Below are positions 1 to 12,179 of a stretch of 64,000 nucleotides of DNA, in pieces. Below the pieces are notes generated by a model, which was given only the letters and a program-made list of their open reading frames with translations, did no database searches and was not told the origin of the DNA. Both the position numbers and the translations under genes were made by a program. Source of the stretch: Diabrotica undecimpunctata (taxonomy: Eukaryota; Arthropoda; Insecta; Coleoptera; Chrysomelidae); contig NC_092809.1 of the NCBI RefSeq assembly GCF_040954645.1, positions 80,193,435-80,257,434 on the forward strand, given 5' to 3'. Positions within the stretch are counted from its first letter, which is position 1; every line of letters starts with the position of its first letter.

Positions 1-166
1 TGCCATTTTTTAATAGGTTGAACATCAGATGTAAAAAAAACAAAAAATACAACTTCAAATTTTAAGTCATTTCGTTTAAAAATGCTCAATTTCATTTTGA
101 TTTCTATTGCAAAAGTCAGTTTAAAATATACATAAACAAATTGACATACCGTTGCGTTTTATAATA

Positions 167-530
167 TATAGACTTGATGAACGTCAAAACTTTAACGTTT
201 GAAACGCATTGTTTATTTCTTACCACAATCTTAATCTTATTTTAATCGAAAGAATATGATGCTGCAATAGTCCCGTACAATTTATCCAAAGTATCCGGGT
301 ACTTTCTTAATATATAAAAAAGGATAAATAGTTCAAACAGAAATGAAATTTTTTATTTGTTGAAAACTTGTTTTAAATAAACAGTTTCCCGTGGTAAACT
401 TTGGGTTAACTTTTTACTGTAAGGTTGTAGCATAATATTTATTCTTTCGATTAAAATAAGATTCAGCTTATGGGTAAAAAATAAACAATGTGTTTTGAAA
501 GTTAAAGTTTAGATGTTTGTCAAGTCTATA
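167..530. mobile_element. Foldback MITE with long imperfect inverted repeats
   Basis: The left arm starts tatagacttgatgaacgtc and the right arm, read on the minus strand, starts tatagacttgacaaacatc. The two arms can be followed for about 100 bp each and share the blocks attgtttatt and cttattttaatcgaaagaat. They enclose about 160 bp of AT-rich DNA with no reading frame. This layout is that of a non-autonomous foldback or MITE-type DNA transposon. No target duplication could be confirmed, and the family is not recognised. Confidence 0.6.
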
Positions 531-801
531 CAGTTTGATGCAAATATATGGAATAAATTCATTATTTCAAAAACAGACGACTTTTAAAAAAAACTTAAAA
601 CACGTCAATTTTAATTTTTGAATGGCCATCAACTGCTATATACAGTGTAGGTAAAAGTTTATGGTCGGTATGGTAAAATTTAACAGGATATCTAACGCAG
701 ATATAAAATCATATTTTCAGAGAACAGACAAAGATAACAATCATATTTCCCCTTCGTCTCCCCTCCATATTTCTTATTGCTGCCCATTGCCCAGTAGTAA
801 G

Positions 802-846
802 ACGATTAGTTCCGATTAGTTTCGATTAGTTCCGATTAGTTCCGAT
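802..846. repeat. Short tandem array of a 10-bp unit
   Basis: The unit gattagttcc, with a ttcc/tttc variant, is repeated four to five times head to tail between the outer inverted repeat and the inner hAT end. Subterminal arrays of this kind can be transposase binding sites in hAT elements, but that role is only a possibility here. Confidence 0.6.
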
Positions 847-1753
847 CTGAGATATACATATCTCTGGTTCCTATCCTAAGAAACTAGAGGTGGGTCGTTG
901 ACATTTTTGTCGGAACCGTTTTTCGTAAACTGTAAGTAGTTGATTGTTTATTAGTAGTTTCAAATAAGCGAGTACACAAAAAACATATTGGCTATTATAT
1001 TGAAAGAAACTAACGAAGGATATATTTATTATAACTTAAAAAATAAATTAAACAATACAAATAGTACTTACATTTACATGACACATTATTAAATCGCGAA
1101 TCGTCTAAATTGACATTTAAAAACATACGTTTTTCCACTTTTCTTGTTGTTTTTTCTTTTGGTTAAAATTAAACCAGATTTTGAACATGTGTTCACAATG
1201 AACAGATTTTGTTACAATACTACAATATTCTATGAATATAGTGGTTAAGTTAGGATATACATGGCGATGGTTTTTCCACCACTGTAATGGACAGTTCCAA
1301 TCACCGTTCGAAATTTTTTGTGGGTAATATCATCAGACAAATATACATGTCGACTTCTTTTATATCTCTAGATACAGGTGTATGTTTAGATGAGTTATGT
1401 CTAATAAATTCATCAAAAATACACCATGGACTTAAGTCATCTTTATCAGTTTCTTTTACTTGTACTGGTTGATTTTCACTAGTACAATCTTCTTTTTCTT
1501 TTTTTATAGAAGTAACCAGCTTCTTAACTCTTTCTTTTGTTTTTTATAACTAGGTATTCTGATTAATGAATGAGTTTCGATTTACGATTGATCTGCATTT
1601 TCGATTTCAAATCTTTATTGATAGTTCGTCAAAGGATTTATTTATTGTAAATATTCAATTATGAATTATTTTTCTTAGTCAAAATGATTGACCTAGTATA
1701 AGAATAATAATTTTATTTTCAAAAAATGCGCATTTGTAGAAGATGCAGCTTTT

Positions 1754-2750
1754 ATGGTCCACTTTCTGAATATTGAAATGATTGAAACTTCTCCTGACGC
1801 ATTTCTGTCCGTTTCGACTACTTCTACTACAAGTACTGACATACTGCCACCGCCACCCAAGCGTCAAAAGGTGATGGATACTTCCATTAATAAAAATATT
1901 AGTTTAGAACAAAAGAAACAAATAGATATGGATTTAATAAACCTATGCAAAGACTCGTTTCATCCGTTTTCCATAGTTGAAGAACGAGCTTTTAAAAAGT
2001 TTGCAGGGTGGATTCCTGGATATAAACCACCATCAAGAAAAACTTGTTCATTACGTCAGGCTCATTACTTCAGGAATGTTATACCAAAACTAAGCAAATT
2101 ATTAGATCACAAGTTGTTAAAGAAGTAGAAAATATCTGTATTACTACTGACCTTTGGACATATGGAGTAACTGAGAGTTACATCGAATTAACAGGACAAT
2201 ATTTAACCGAAAATTTAGAATTTAAAACGATTTTATTAGGCTGCTGTAATTTTTCTGGAAACCATAATTCAGAAAAGATCGCTTTTGAAATTAGTGAAAT
2301 TATTTCACTAATTTCAAATTTCAGTTTCTAAAAAAACACATTTCAAAAAAAGTACCTTATCTTTAGAAAGGCTTTTAAAGTATCAATTACAACATAACAA
2401 AGTTCCCAAACGGCCAATCCAAGACGTGGAAACTAGGTAGAACTTCATGTTAAAAAGAATGACCGAGTTAGAAGAGGCAATCCGTTCCACTTTTGTATTA
2501 GTTAATACAAACTTAGACTTGGACCAAATCTAAATAATGAAGACTGGATTATTTGTTCTCAATTTTCCCAAATTTTACGTCCTTTTAAAGAAATAACAAG
2601 TATAATGAGTGGCCAAAAATACTTGAAGGGTAGTTCAGTGATTGTTATGGTACGCTGCCTTCAAGAATCTTACAATAAAATTTTAGCAAACGGTAACCTT
2701 ACATCCATAGTATCCGACGTAGTACAATTACTAATATCGGGTTGTATTGT
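1754..2750 (+). pseudogene. hAT-family transposase, ZBED1-like, degraded
   Basis: The first open stretch (1754-2128, 124 codons) holds a serine/threonine-rich and proline-rich leader, then a block with FHPFSIVEERAFKKF and GWIPGYKPPSR. This resembles the segment before the catalytic domain of hAT transposases and ZBED proteins. A frameshift at about 2080-2125 leads to the next piece (to 2331), which contains ITTDLWTYGVTESYIELT; TTDLWT is the hAT block around the first catalytic aspartate. Further pieces to about 2750 show LRPFKEITSIMSG and a later YLKGSS-like block. No BED zinc finger and no C-terminal dimerisation domain is intact. The gene is broken by frameshifts and stops and is about half the usual 600-700 residues. 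Confidence 0.7.
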
Positions 2751-2925
2751 TTAGTTTATTTTTCAAGTTAAAATAAATATATTCTTCATTAGTTTCTTTT
2801 ACTTAAATAAATATACACATAAACGATAATAGCCATTATGTTTGTTTATGTAGGTACTCTCTTACTTGAAACTACTTTCAAACAATCATAGTTATTGTTT
2901 ACGAAAATCGGTTTAGTTGTGTTAA

Positions 2926-3270
2926 GAGCGTAGGAGCAAAATTTCAGGCCAATGCTTTTTAAATGTGTTCATTTTTTTCGAATCCTGAGAAAACTAACAA
3001 ATATTTTTGAAAAATTTAAACGCAGAATGAAAGGTGACATTATTGCTGAGGGCCGAAATAAACAAAAAGTTTTTTTGAATGAGATACTTAAAATTCAAAA
3101 TCACACTAAATTTTCTCTTTTTTCGCCCCTGTAACTTATTAAAATAAACATTATAGTTTATAATATAGAAGTTTTCAGAGACTTTCGGCCCTCGGTAATA
3201 ATGTATTCTTTCATTCTGCGTTTCATAATTTTTCAAAAATATTTATTAGTTTTCTCCAGATTCGAAAAAA
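2926..3270. mobile_element. TTAA-flanked foldback MITE, copy A (right end truncated)
   Basis: The left arm starts gagcgtaggagcaaaatttc immediately after TTAA (2922-2925). The right arm repeats it inverted across most of the element, including the blocks cagaatgaaag, gggccgaaa and gagaaaacta. The element is a nearly complete palindrome. A second copy with both ends intact lies at 20028-20390. Copy A lacks the last ~35 bp of the right arm, where the end of the host hAT element now stands. Confidence 0.75.
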
Positions 3271-3394
3271 AAAAAGAATGCCCACCTCTACTCGTTCGTT
3301 AATGTGACTTTAAAATAAGCTTATTTTGATGTTTAGATTTTTAATTCGGAAATCGTACTTAAAATACGAAACATTAATAAATTTTATTTACATA

Positions 3395-3470
3395 AAACGA
3401 TTTCCGAAGTGGAAATCAAAATGTTAAATTAAACTTATTGTAAAGAAAAATTGTGGCAAATTTAAAATAA
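3395..3470 (+). repeat. Hairpin-plus-AAATGTTA repeat, member of a dispersed motif family
   Basis: The stem gatttcc-gaag-tggaaatc is followed by aaaatgttaaattaaac and then ttgtggca. The same layout (stem, GAAACGTCA-like box, TAAA stretch, TTGTGGC) occurs at 23776-23840 and 23936-24003 on the plus strand and at about 22090-22185 on the minus strand. It looks like the terminal segment of a retroelement family. The source element is not recognised. Confidence 0.5.
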
Positions 3471-3877
3471 AAAACAGTAAGCTGCCATTTAAATCAATTC
3501 GCCCAAATTTGATTATCTTAGAACGTTGTTAAAATGCTAAAAAGACAACAGGTCAAATAAAACCAATAAGTTTGGCAACGTTGAACTTCTCCTCTTTTCT
3601 TAGTTCCACTAATGCTATTTCGACGATATAATGGGCTGACCTAATATACCTCTCTCTTTTTAAATAGGTGTTTCTCACTCCATCTCACATAAGGTACATA
3701 CCGACCATAAACTTTTACCTACACTGTATGTGTTGGACATTATGTCATCAGTGTCGGCGTAATGACGTAATCGACGATTTTTTTAAATACAAACCGTGGT
3801 CACGCAACAGCTTATTTGAAAGGTCTCCTTATCGCCTTTGCAACGATATAATCACTTGAATATTTATTTCTACAGGG

Positions 3878-4640
3878 TTAACCAAAACTGTTTGTTTATT
3901 AATACAATTAACTTATAATAAATGTTTACTTAAATACAATTAAATTACAACAAATGTTCAAATTGACGACTTTAAGCAATAATTCAATGTGAAAGATAAG
4001 CAATAAATTCTTTCCTAGCGTTTTAGATGACTTAAGGTGTTATTTATGCAATTTCCGTTCTGATGTGCTCCTTCAACTCTTCAACATTATTCGGTCGATT
4101 TTGATACACTCTGCTTTTTAAATTTCCTTACAAAAAAGTCTAACGGAGTCAAATCTGAAGACCTTGGTGGCCATTCGATGGGCCCCTTCTACCTATCTAC
4201 CTACCTGGGAAAACGTTATTAAGGTAATTTCGTACTTCAACATTGTAGTGTGGGGGAACCCTATCATGTGGGTACCTCGAATCATTTATATTTGGAAATA
4301 GCTGATTCAGATATGGCAACATATAATCCTGTATAAATTCTAGATAACGAGAAGTAGTCAAGTTTTCCTCAAAAAAAAAAATATGGCCCTATAATTTGAT
4401 TGTTTATAATGCCGGGCCAAACATTCACCTTTTTGAGATATTGTGTTCTATACTCTTCCATCTAATGTGGATTTTCACTTGCCCAGTATCAATATGTCTG
4501 GCGATTTACGTAGCCGTTCAGCATAAAAGACGCTTCATCAGAAAAAAGTACCTTTTGTCTGAAACCCTGATCTCTGTTACATTTTTCTATAAAGGTTTCG
4601 CAGAATTCAATTCTTCTACCAGTCATCTTATAATAGCTCC
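3878..4640 (-). pseudogene. DDE_3-type (Tc1/mariner-related) transposase remnant
   Basis: Read on the minus strand, the segment gives VLFSDEASFMLNGYVNR near 4550-4505. Further along come YPHDRVPPHYNVEVRNYLNN (about 4270-4210) and PPRSSDLTPLDFF (about 4170-4130). These are the characteristic blocks of DDE_3 transposases common in insects, where the SDEA and LTPLDFF blocks hold catalytic acids. In-frame stops and a shift near 4195 break the frame. The N-terminal DNA-binding half, expected to the right of 4640, is missing and LINE sequence starts there. The plus-strand motif acagggttaacc at 3876-3890 is a plausible remaining terminal repeat. Confidence 0.7.
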
Positions 4641-4739
4641 TGGGCCAGATGTACTTTGTATGGATGCCACTTCTCCTTTTTTAGCACTATTACAACAGTA
4701 TTAGTTACTAATAACCGAATTTGTATTTATCTTTCCTTA

Positions 4740-5640
4740 AAAAGCACGGTCGACTCACTTCTCCACTCCTACAAGTTTGTAAATATAAAAAAGTCACAAA
4801 TAGAAATAAGAAGATTGATCACTCCAGTTGATAAACTCATAGTATCTAATGCATGCCCTACAATTCCTAACAACATTATAGAAGCAGAACTACAAAAGAT
4901 GGGTATCATTACTGTGTCTAAGATGACTATCTTAGGAATAGATATGGCTGAAACAGAATACAGCCATGTCCTCAGTTTTAGAAGACAAATATTTATAAAT
5001 CCCCTAGAAAATATGTCTATTCCCGATTCTTGTAATATATCATATGACAATACCCTGTATTGTCTGTACCTTTCCATAGGTGTATATAACTGCTCAAATT
5101 GGTCACAAAGAAGCAGAATGTCCTCGCACAACTGATCTCACCCCATTAAACCCTTCCCTAGCACTTATACAACCTAGAACAACAATCCGGGAATCTAGTG
5201 AGCAAACAAATTTAAGGAAATATAATAAATGGAAACCGACGCTATTCTAGTAACACCTATAACCAACACTACCCAAAATCCTTCTCCCAATACATCATCA
5301 GTCTCAGATAATTTTACCAAAAATCTAGCAGAGGAAACATCTACACCTTCTATAAACATTGCCAGTAAAACAAATATAGTTAAAAGACAAATATCGTCCT
5401 CTCCAGACAATATTGAAAACAATGCTCAAACTAACACACAACTTTTTATGCCTCCTACTCTAAACAAACCTAAGAAAAAATCCAAAAATCAGATAAAACT
5501 TCCCGTAAAGAACTCACTCTTTCGCTGAAATCAATAAAGGATAAAATAGAGAACAGATCGCCCGCATTTGTTTTAAATCATAATGAGATTTGTGATTTCC
5601 TAGAAAACAAATTACATGCCCAACATCCCCAATAATCTCC
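4740..5640 (+). pseudogene. Jockey-type LINE, ORF1 (gag-like) remnant
   Basis: The open stretch to 5135 encodes a nucleic-acid-binding gag-like domain with EAELQKMGI, EYSHVLSFRRQIFINP and a DNISYDNTLY-like block, a common series in ORF1 proteins of Jockey-group LINEs in insects. After a one-base shift, a degraded zinc knuckle (IGHKEAECPR, about 5085-5125) follows. Then comes a serine/threonine-rich and proline-rich tail (5229-5528) with a basic stretch PKKKSKNQIK. The protein would bind LINE RNA. Shifts near 5060 and 5520 and later stops make it non-functional. It lies just upstream of the matching ORF2. Confidence 0.65.
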
Positions 5641-5804
5641 AAAAATTATTCCAATGAACCTACTGAATTAATCGATATTCTTAACTTCGTCCACTGTTAT
5701 ATCCATAATTCAAAACTAAAAAACATTACCCGTTTAAAGAAGAAACTAACCCCAAATAAAACTCTTCAATTGAAGAGTCCGATGAACCGCAATCCCAAGA
5801 AATC

Positions 5805-7985
5805 TAATGTCAGATTCTCTTATTGTGCAGTGGAATCTTAATAGGTGATACACCCATATTGAACAATTAAAACTTTTAATAAATGAACTATCACCTAAAA
5901 GATCTTGTCTTCAAGAGACCCATTTTAAAAATACCAATATAAATCTTCGAAATTATCAATGTTTTCTAAAAAATAGAAACGCACACCAAGAAAGTGGCGG
6001 AGTAGCTATCTTCACTAGAACAGATATACAAGCTAAACCAATTGCATTAAGTACTTATTTTGAAGCTGTAGCTGTAACAGTTACTTACCAAAAAAATACT
6101 AACATTTGTAATATATATCTGCCCCATCCCAGAGTTCTCGATTTACAAGAATTAAGAAATCTTATAGATTAAATTACAAACCCAAAAATAATTTTAGGTG
6201 ATATGAATTGCCATCATTCGGCATGGGGAAGTCATAAAACTGACAAATTCGGTAACTTAATGAATCACTTTATTGATTCCTCAGATTTAATACTACTTAA
6301 TAATGGAAAATCGACCCGATTTAACTCTTGTAACGGCTCATTTTCCGCCATAGATTTGACATTATGTAGCCAATCATTATCAACTTATCTCTTATGGAAT
6401 ACTTTAGAATCACTACATATGACAGTGATCATTTCCCCATTCATGTAACACTTAATAAATCTCAATCTCCTAACTTCCCAATATATCAATCTTGAAAATT
6501 AAAGAATGACAACTGGAACCCTATCAGATTGACATCCAAGAGAAAATTAAAAATTTTCAATTAAGCAGTGACATGAACTCTAGCATTAGGTCCTTAAATA
6601 ATATCATAACAGAAGCTGCCTTAACTAATATCGGTAAAACTAAACTCTGTAATAGACAACCAGTGCCTTGGTGAACCAGCGAAATCGCACTAGCTCTATC
6701 CATAATAAAACGTGAGTTTAATAAACTTAAAAAGCATAATACGGAAGAAAATTTACTTCATTTTTAAAAATTCAGAGCAAAATCGAGATATCTCATAAAA
6801 AAAAGCAAAAGAAATACATGGGAAAGTTATATCTTTTCTATAAATTCATCGACCCCTTCATCTGTCATTTGGTCTAAAATTCGTAAACTCAAAGGTTCCA
6901 ACTCTTTTAGACAAATAAACACCTTAACTCTTGGTCAAAGACTAATTATTTGTAACAAAGCTATTGCAGAAATATTTGCTGATGTTTATCAACAAAATTC
7001 TTGCAATACTGGTATACCTACCTCAGGAAATGTTAACGCACAAGGAAACTATAGATCCTCTATTATCACCATAAACGATATCAATGATCCTTTAAACATC
7101 GCCATAACTCTTCAAGAATTAGAATTTGCTATTTCTGATTTAAAAAACGCCTCGGCTGGACAAGATGACATACCACCAATATTTATAAAAACTTGCCATT
7201 TACAGCTAAACTAGTTTTACTATATTTAAGTATTTAATATTTGTTTTCTAAAACATAAATTTCCTAATCTTTGGTCCCAGGCAGTAATAATTTCCATCAT
7301 TAAGCCAAATAAACCTAAAGATAAGCCCACTTCTTACCGCCCCATCTCGCTTACCTGTAGTATGTGTAAAATATTGGAAAAAATTTTAAACTTTCGTCTA
7401 GTATGGCACTTGTAAAATAATAATCTCCTTTCCCCTTGTCAAAGTGGCTTTCGAAGGGGTAGATCGACGTCAAATAACAATGTTACTTTACAAACCTCAA
7501 TTAATGAAGCTTTTGCAAACAACCAAAAACTGATTGCAATTTTTTTTATATAAGCCAAGCCTTTCAGAGAACTTGGAGACACTGCATTTTGAAAAATCTA
7601 AGCGATAACGGGATTAAAGGTACCATACTAGGATTTGTAAACATTTTTTTAATTAATCGATCAATAGAAATTAGGATAAATGGCCTAAAAGCTCAACAAG
7701 AACCTTAGATAATGGAATTACTCAAGGTTTCATAATAAGTCAAACATTGTTCTTAATTGCTATCAATAGTAGTATAATGAAATTAGAGCGCCTATTAAAG
7801 CCAGTATTTATGCAGACGACATCGTCGTTTATACTAAATCAAACAATATAGAATCGGCAACTAACAGTTTAAAAATTTTTTAACTCGATTTGAAAATTGG
7901 ACTTTAAAAACTGGGTTTAACTTCTCTACAGAAAAAACAAATTGGTTAAACATATTCAAAATTCTGTCTAAAAAAGTTTGGCTCG
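5805..7985 (+). pseudogene. Jockey-type LINE, ORF2 (endonuclease + reverse transcriptase) remnant
   Basis: The first part reads as an APE-type endonuclease: QWNLNR near 5830, CLQETHFKN near 5905-5940, GGVAIFTR near 5995-6020, and GDMNCHHSAWGS near 6198-6235, followed by IDLT and SDHFPIHV near 6425-6445. The second part is a reverse transcriptase: PKDKPTSYRPISLT near 7315-7350, CQSGFRRGRSTSNN near 7438-7480 and the catalytic YADDIVVY near 7808-7830. Many stops and shifts interrupt it, and the sequence stops about 50 codons after YADD where the next retroelement begins. This marks it as an old insertion. Confidence 0.8.
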
Positions 7986-8298
7986 CAGATACTGTATGAT
8001 ACCCAGTTAAGTGACAATCATATTATTCATTTTGGTAACAAGATGGCATGACAGGAGGTGACGGGGACAGATTATTAGGTTAGACAAGGTTGTTAGGTTA
8101 GGTTACTGGCATGTGCAGTTAATATACTTGTTGCTTATACAATTACTCAATATAGTATTTGTTTTATTTATTACACCTTCCATCAGGCTTATACATGGAG
8201 TCACGTGTGATAATTTTTGCGTGGTGAAACCATTTCTTGTTTGGATAGGTACTCAACTGTAACCTTGCAACACGTGAGTATCATTTTTTGGTATCATC

Positions 8299-9190
8299 GT
8301 GGAATCCACGTTTAAGCCACCTGAATCTCTAGTATTAGATGGGAATATATCTGAAAACTGGCGCAAATTTAGCCAAAAGTTTGATCTATTAATGATAGCT
8401 ACGGACCTAACCTCCAAACCAGAAAGTAAAAAAGCTGGATGTGTTCTTAAGTCTGGTGGGAGACGATGCATTAGAGCTATACAACACCTTCAAATTTGAC
8501 GAAAATGAAGACAGAACAGTAACTTGCGTAAAAAAGAAGTTTGAAGAGTATTGTTTACCAAAGAAAAATGTCATTTTTGAAAGATTTAAGTTTAGTAGTA
8601 TTAGCCAGCAAAAAGGGCAACCATTTGACTCGTTAATTACAGAACTACGGAAAGCCATTGAAACAACAGAGTATAGCCAACAAGACCAGATGATCAGAGA
8701 TAGAATAGTAATGGGAATACATAACAAAGCAACACAAGAAAAACTGCTCAGAGAATCAGAGTTAACGTTAATGAAAGCAGTTGACATATGTCGAGCGATA
8801 GAAATAAGTAAAGACCAGTCTAAAATGTTACAAAATAAGTCATTAATAAATGCAGTTCAACGAAGAGAATCAAGATGTGATCGTGTGTGTACCAGATGTG
8901 GATATAATCATTTGAGTGACAATCGATGTCCTGCTTGAGGTAAAACATGTGCTAAGTGTCAAGGCCATAATCGTTTTGCAAAAGTTAGTAGAGAAGACCA
9001 TAAACCTAGTGGGAGCAATGTGAGAAGGATACCAGAAATTCCTAGAAAGGCGATGAAAGAGCAGAAGAAGAAAGTGCATCAAGTAACAAAAGCTAGTGTA
9101 AGTGATGTGCACAGTTCAGGAAGTGAGAGTGAAGATAGTGAGTATCAGTATTTTGTCAGGTCAGTAAACTCTAAATGTAAACCCGATGTT
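8299..9190 (+). pseudogene. Gypsy gag polyprotein with two zinc knuckles, broken
   Basis: The frame begins ESTFKPPESLVLDGNISENW directly after a GTG where a start ATG would be expected, suggesting a mutated start. LDGN(x)SENWRKF is the usual opening of K02A2.6-like gypsy gag. A shift near 8440 leads into a 165-codon stretch ending in a CCHC-type knuckle (CTRCGYNHLSDNRC). Then comes an in-frame TGA (8936-8938) and a second knuckle that has lost its last cysteine (CAKCQGHNRFAKV). Downstream is a Ser/Glu-rich linker toward the protease. The protein would package the element's RNA. Confidence 0.75.
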
Positions 9191-12010
9191 GCACAAGATA
9201 TGTGGTCAGCTGATATTTATGTTAACAATAAGCCTGTGTCATTTAAATTAGATACTGGAGCTGAGGTAAGCACATTGCCTTTAAGTATTCTCGAAGAAAC
9301 AGCCCCAACAGTACATATCCGTAAATCGAATATATCATTAGTATTGTATAGGGATTCAAAGTTCAGAATTAAAACTGTAGGTAAAGTTACATTAACTTGT
9401 GTTATTAAAAATGATAAAAAAGATATATCTTTTGTAGTTGTAGACACAAAAAATCAGCTTCCTTTGCAGGGTTTAAGGAATGTCTAGAATTAAATTTAGT
9501 CAAACAGGTAAATTCATTAGTAAGTTCTAAATTTAACAATTTAAATAATCTAGTAACAAAATATTCACATGTCTTTGAAGAAGTCTTAACCTTGAGAAAA
9601 GATACCAAACCTCGAATAAGCACCATAAGACGGGTTCCACATGCTTTACGAAAACGTTTAAAAAATAAACTGCGTGATCTTGAAGGAGTCATAACAAAGG
9701 TAGATAAACCAACAGAGTGGGTTCACCCACTAGTCATTGTGGAAAAGCCAAATGGTGACTTAAGGCTATATCCTGATCCAAAAGAACTTAATGGGGCCAT
9801 CAAGAGAACACTTTCAAATTCCTTTTGTTGATGAAATTGTAACTCTACTTGGTAGAGGGCAGTTCTTCACCGTTTTAGACATGAAGGATGGTTATTGGCA
9901 AGTGGAGCTGGATGATGAAAGTGCAGATTTAATGACTTTCGGTACACCATTTGGTAGGTATCAATTTAACAGACTGGCTTTAGGTATCTGCTCAGTCCCA
10001 GAAGTATCCCAGAAAAAGAGTTTTTAAATATTTGGAGATCTTGAAGGCGTAGGCCTTTACTTTGATAATTTAATTGTCACTGGTGCCTCAGAAGCAGAAC
10101 ATGACAGGGTCCAAGGTACAGTTCAAACAAAGTAGTGTTAAAGACATGGGTCATATATTTTCAAAGGATGGTGTGAAAACAAGTGATAAATATATCAAAG
10201 CAATCTTAGACATGCCCACACCATAATGCAAACAAGATGTTGGAAGATTTTTAGGAATTATAAAATATGTAGCCAAGTTCGTACCAAGCCTATCAAAAAT
10301 ATCTGCCCCGTTAAGAAAACTTGACAAGATTGAATGTAGATTGACAGTGGTCAAGTGAGCATCAAGATTCACTGAATCAACTAAAGCATCTGTTGACTAA
10401 CTCGCTAATCTTGGCAGTATTTGATCTAAAGAAACCAACAGAAATTGAAACAGATGCATCAAAAGATGGATTGTGGGCATGTTTGTTGCAATAAGGCAGA
10501 CCTGTGGCCTTTGCATCAAGGAGCCTTACAAAAACTGAGCAGCAGTATGCTCAAATGGAAAAAGAAACTCTAGCTATTTTATTTGCTGTAAAGAGGTTTC
10601 ACTACTTTGTCTGTAGAGCTTGTGTAAAAGTCCACAGTGATCACAAACCATTGGAATCAATTTTTAAAAAAGATTTACAGTCGATTTCACCAAGAATGCT
10701 GAGAATTAGATTAAAATTATTAGATTATGATTTAATTGTGTTGTAAAAACCAGAAAAAAGCATGTACATACCTGACACACTATAAGGGAATTTCTAAAAA
10801 ACAACAAAAGATCTGTTGATATGAAGATAGAGTTTGCCGTTTATTCAATTGTCAATGATTTACCGCTATCTGAGGAACGAAAAAATTAGTTTCGACAAGA
10901 GACCATAGCAGACCCCCCAACTACAAGTTGTTTTTGACTTCATCATCAGTGGCTGGCCAGAGCAAAAATATAAAATTCCAGAAAATGTCAGACACGTTGC
11001 CAAACTAAAGGAGAATCTATTTATAACTAATGACCTTCTTTTTCTAGACAATAAATTAGTTGTTCCTTTTTCATTAAAAAAAGAAGTTCTAGGATTACTT
11101 CATGAGGGACATTTAGGTATAGAAAAAACAAAAGCACTAGCACACCAAATTTATTATTGGCCTGGTATGGCGATGGATATTGAATCATATAAAAGGGCTT
11201 GTAAGAGTTGTGAAAAATTTGCTAAAAAAACCCAAAACAAACTTTATTATCATATCCACTACCTAAAAGGCCATGGGAGAGGGTTGGGTCCTACATTTTC
11301 ACATATGCTGGAAAAAAATACGTAGTTTTATTTGACTCATATTCTAAATGATTAGAGGTATTACCCATTAAAGACAAAAGTGCTGATTCAGTAATTGCTG
11401 AAATTAAGACAGTTTTTGCACGATTTGGATCACCTGATTTTCTTGTAACTGACAACGTACCATATAATAGTAAAAAATTTAGAAAGTTTAGCAGAAATTA
11501 AAACTTTACTTTAATCTTTAAAGCTTATCTAATGGATAAAGCATCTTAAATGGATTAGCAGAAAAAGCAGTGTTAATTGCAAAAAACATGTTAAGAAAAA
11601 CCATAGATAAAAGAAAACATGCAGACCTTCAGTCAGCATTAATAAATTATAGAAATTATCTATTAAAAGGTATGGTATACTTCCCATCACAATTTCTTAA
11701 TAGCAGAAGATGTAAAACAAAAGTTACAATTTCAGTTGATTTGTTGCATCCATGTTTGTGTGAAAATGTTGAAATGAAAATTAAAGCTAAAAGAGAATTA
11801 AATGAGACAAAAAGAGAAATCAAACGATTTCTACCTGGCGAAACCGAATTCAAATTTTTACCACTGTGCTTCATAAAACTTTCGAAGCAAATAGCTTGAT
11901 AAATTACTCGGCAAGAGAATCTAAAATTGCATTCCACATGCCGTTCATCATGGTCAAAATTCGTAGTGAATTCAGTTTCTGGTACTCCAACCGAAGTAAA
12001 GTAATAAAAC
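9191..12010 (+). pseudogene. Gypsy pol: protease, reverse transcriptase, RNase H, integrase, broken
   Basis: The aspartic protease active site FKLDTGAE is at about 9242. RT blocks include WVHPLVIVEKPNGDLR (about 9718-9765) and FTVLDMKDGYWQVEL (about 9865-9910). The catalytic box has decayed to YFDN near 10058, so two metal-binding aspartates are not both present. RNase H is at about 10505-10740 (FASRSLTKTEQQYAQMEKET). The integrase zinc-binding region is near 11090-11225 (LLHEGHLGI to CKSCEKF). The integrase core keeps the VTDN aspartate near 11448 and the NGLAEK glutamate near 11555, while the first catalytic position reads GSYIF, lacking the expected aspartate. Multiple stops and shifts show an old, dead copy. 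Confidence 0.75.
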
Positions 12011-12179
12011 ATAATGACGGTATTAGATTTTTGTTTTGATACAGGGCAGCGACAGCCGCTTATACGTATTTAGACCTCTTTAGGTCTCCTCAGAGCGGTA
12101 TAGCCACTACTCTAGAGTGTTTGTCATCCGACTAATAACCCTGCGTGATTGATGTGGTATAAGTGTTTTAAATGAATAA

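Larger units (their letters stand above)
885..3290 (+). mobile_element. Inner hAT-like transposon, decayed, interrupted by a MITE
   Basis: The left end tagaggtggg (885-894) is repeated in inverted orientation at 3281-3290. Subterminal DNA at about 915-1000 also recurs inverted at about 2825-2910: both read aaccg(t/a)ttttcgtaaac, then a block containing tagtttcaa(a/g)taag, then tggctatta. The two sides of the right terminal region are separated by a foldback MITE at 2926-3270, which therefore inserted into this element. A hAT-type transposase remnant lies inside on the plus strand. No 8-bp target duplication was found. Confidence 0.6.
643..3726. mobile_element. Outer DNA transposon defined by 30-bp terminal inverted repeats
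   Basis: Positions 643-672 (beginning cagtgtaggtaaaagtttat) recur as an exact inverted copy at 3697-3726. The CAGTG terminus is typical of hAT elements. An 8-bp target duplication is expected for hAT, but the flanks gctatata and tatgtgtt do not match, so it has been lost or the true end differs. The interval contains a second, inner hAT-like element (885-3290) and a MITE, so the decayed transposase inside may belong to the inner unit. The repeats are clear from the sequence; assignment to the hAT superfamily is inference. Confidence 0.65.
7990..12015 (+). mobile_element. Ty3/gypsy LTR retrotransposon (K02A2.6-like), old, LTRs not found
   Basis: Gag, protease, reverse transcriptase, RNase H and integrase remnants occur in Ty3/gypsy order on the plus strand. 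No pair of direct repeats could be matched at the two sides. DNA at 7990-8275 (starting tgtatgatacccag) could be the 5' LTR or leader, but 12015 onward has no copy of it. The reading frame changes several times. A C-terminal scrap of a related polyprotein lies separately at 23165-23545. Confidence 0.7.

Noticed and set aside
7990..8275. 5' LTR of the older gypsy element
   Set aside because: It starts tg and sits at the right place, but no matching copy exists after the integrase near 12015, so it cannot be called an LTR with confidence.
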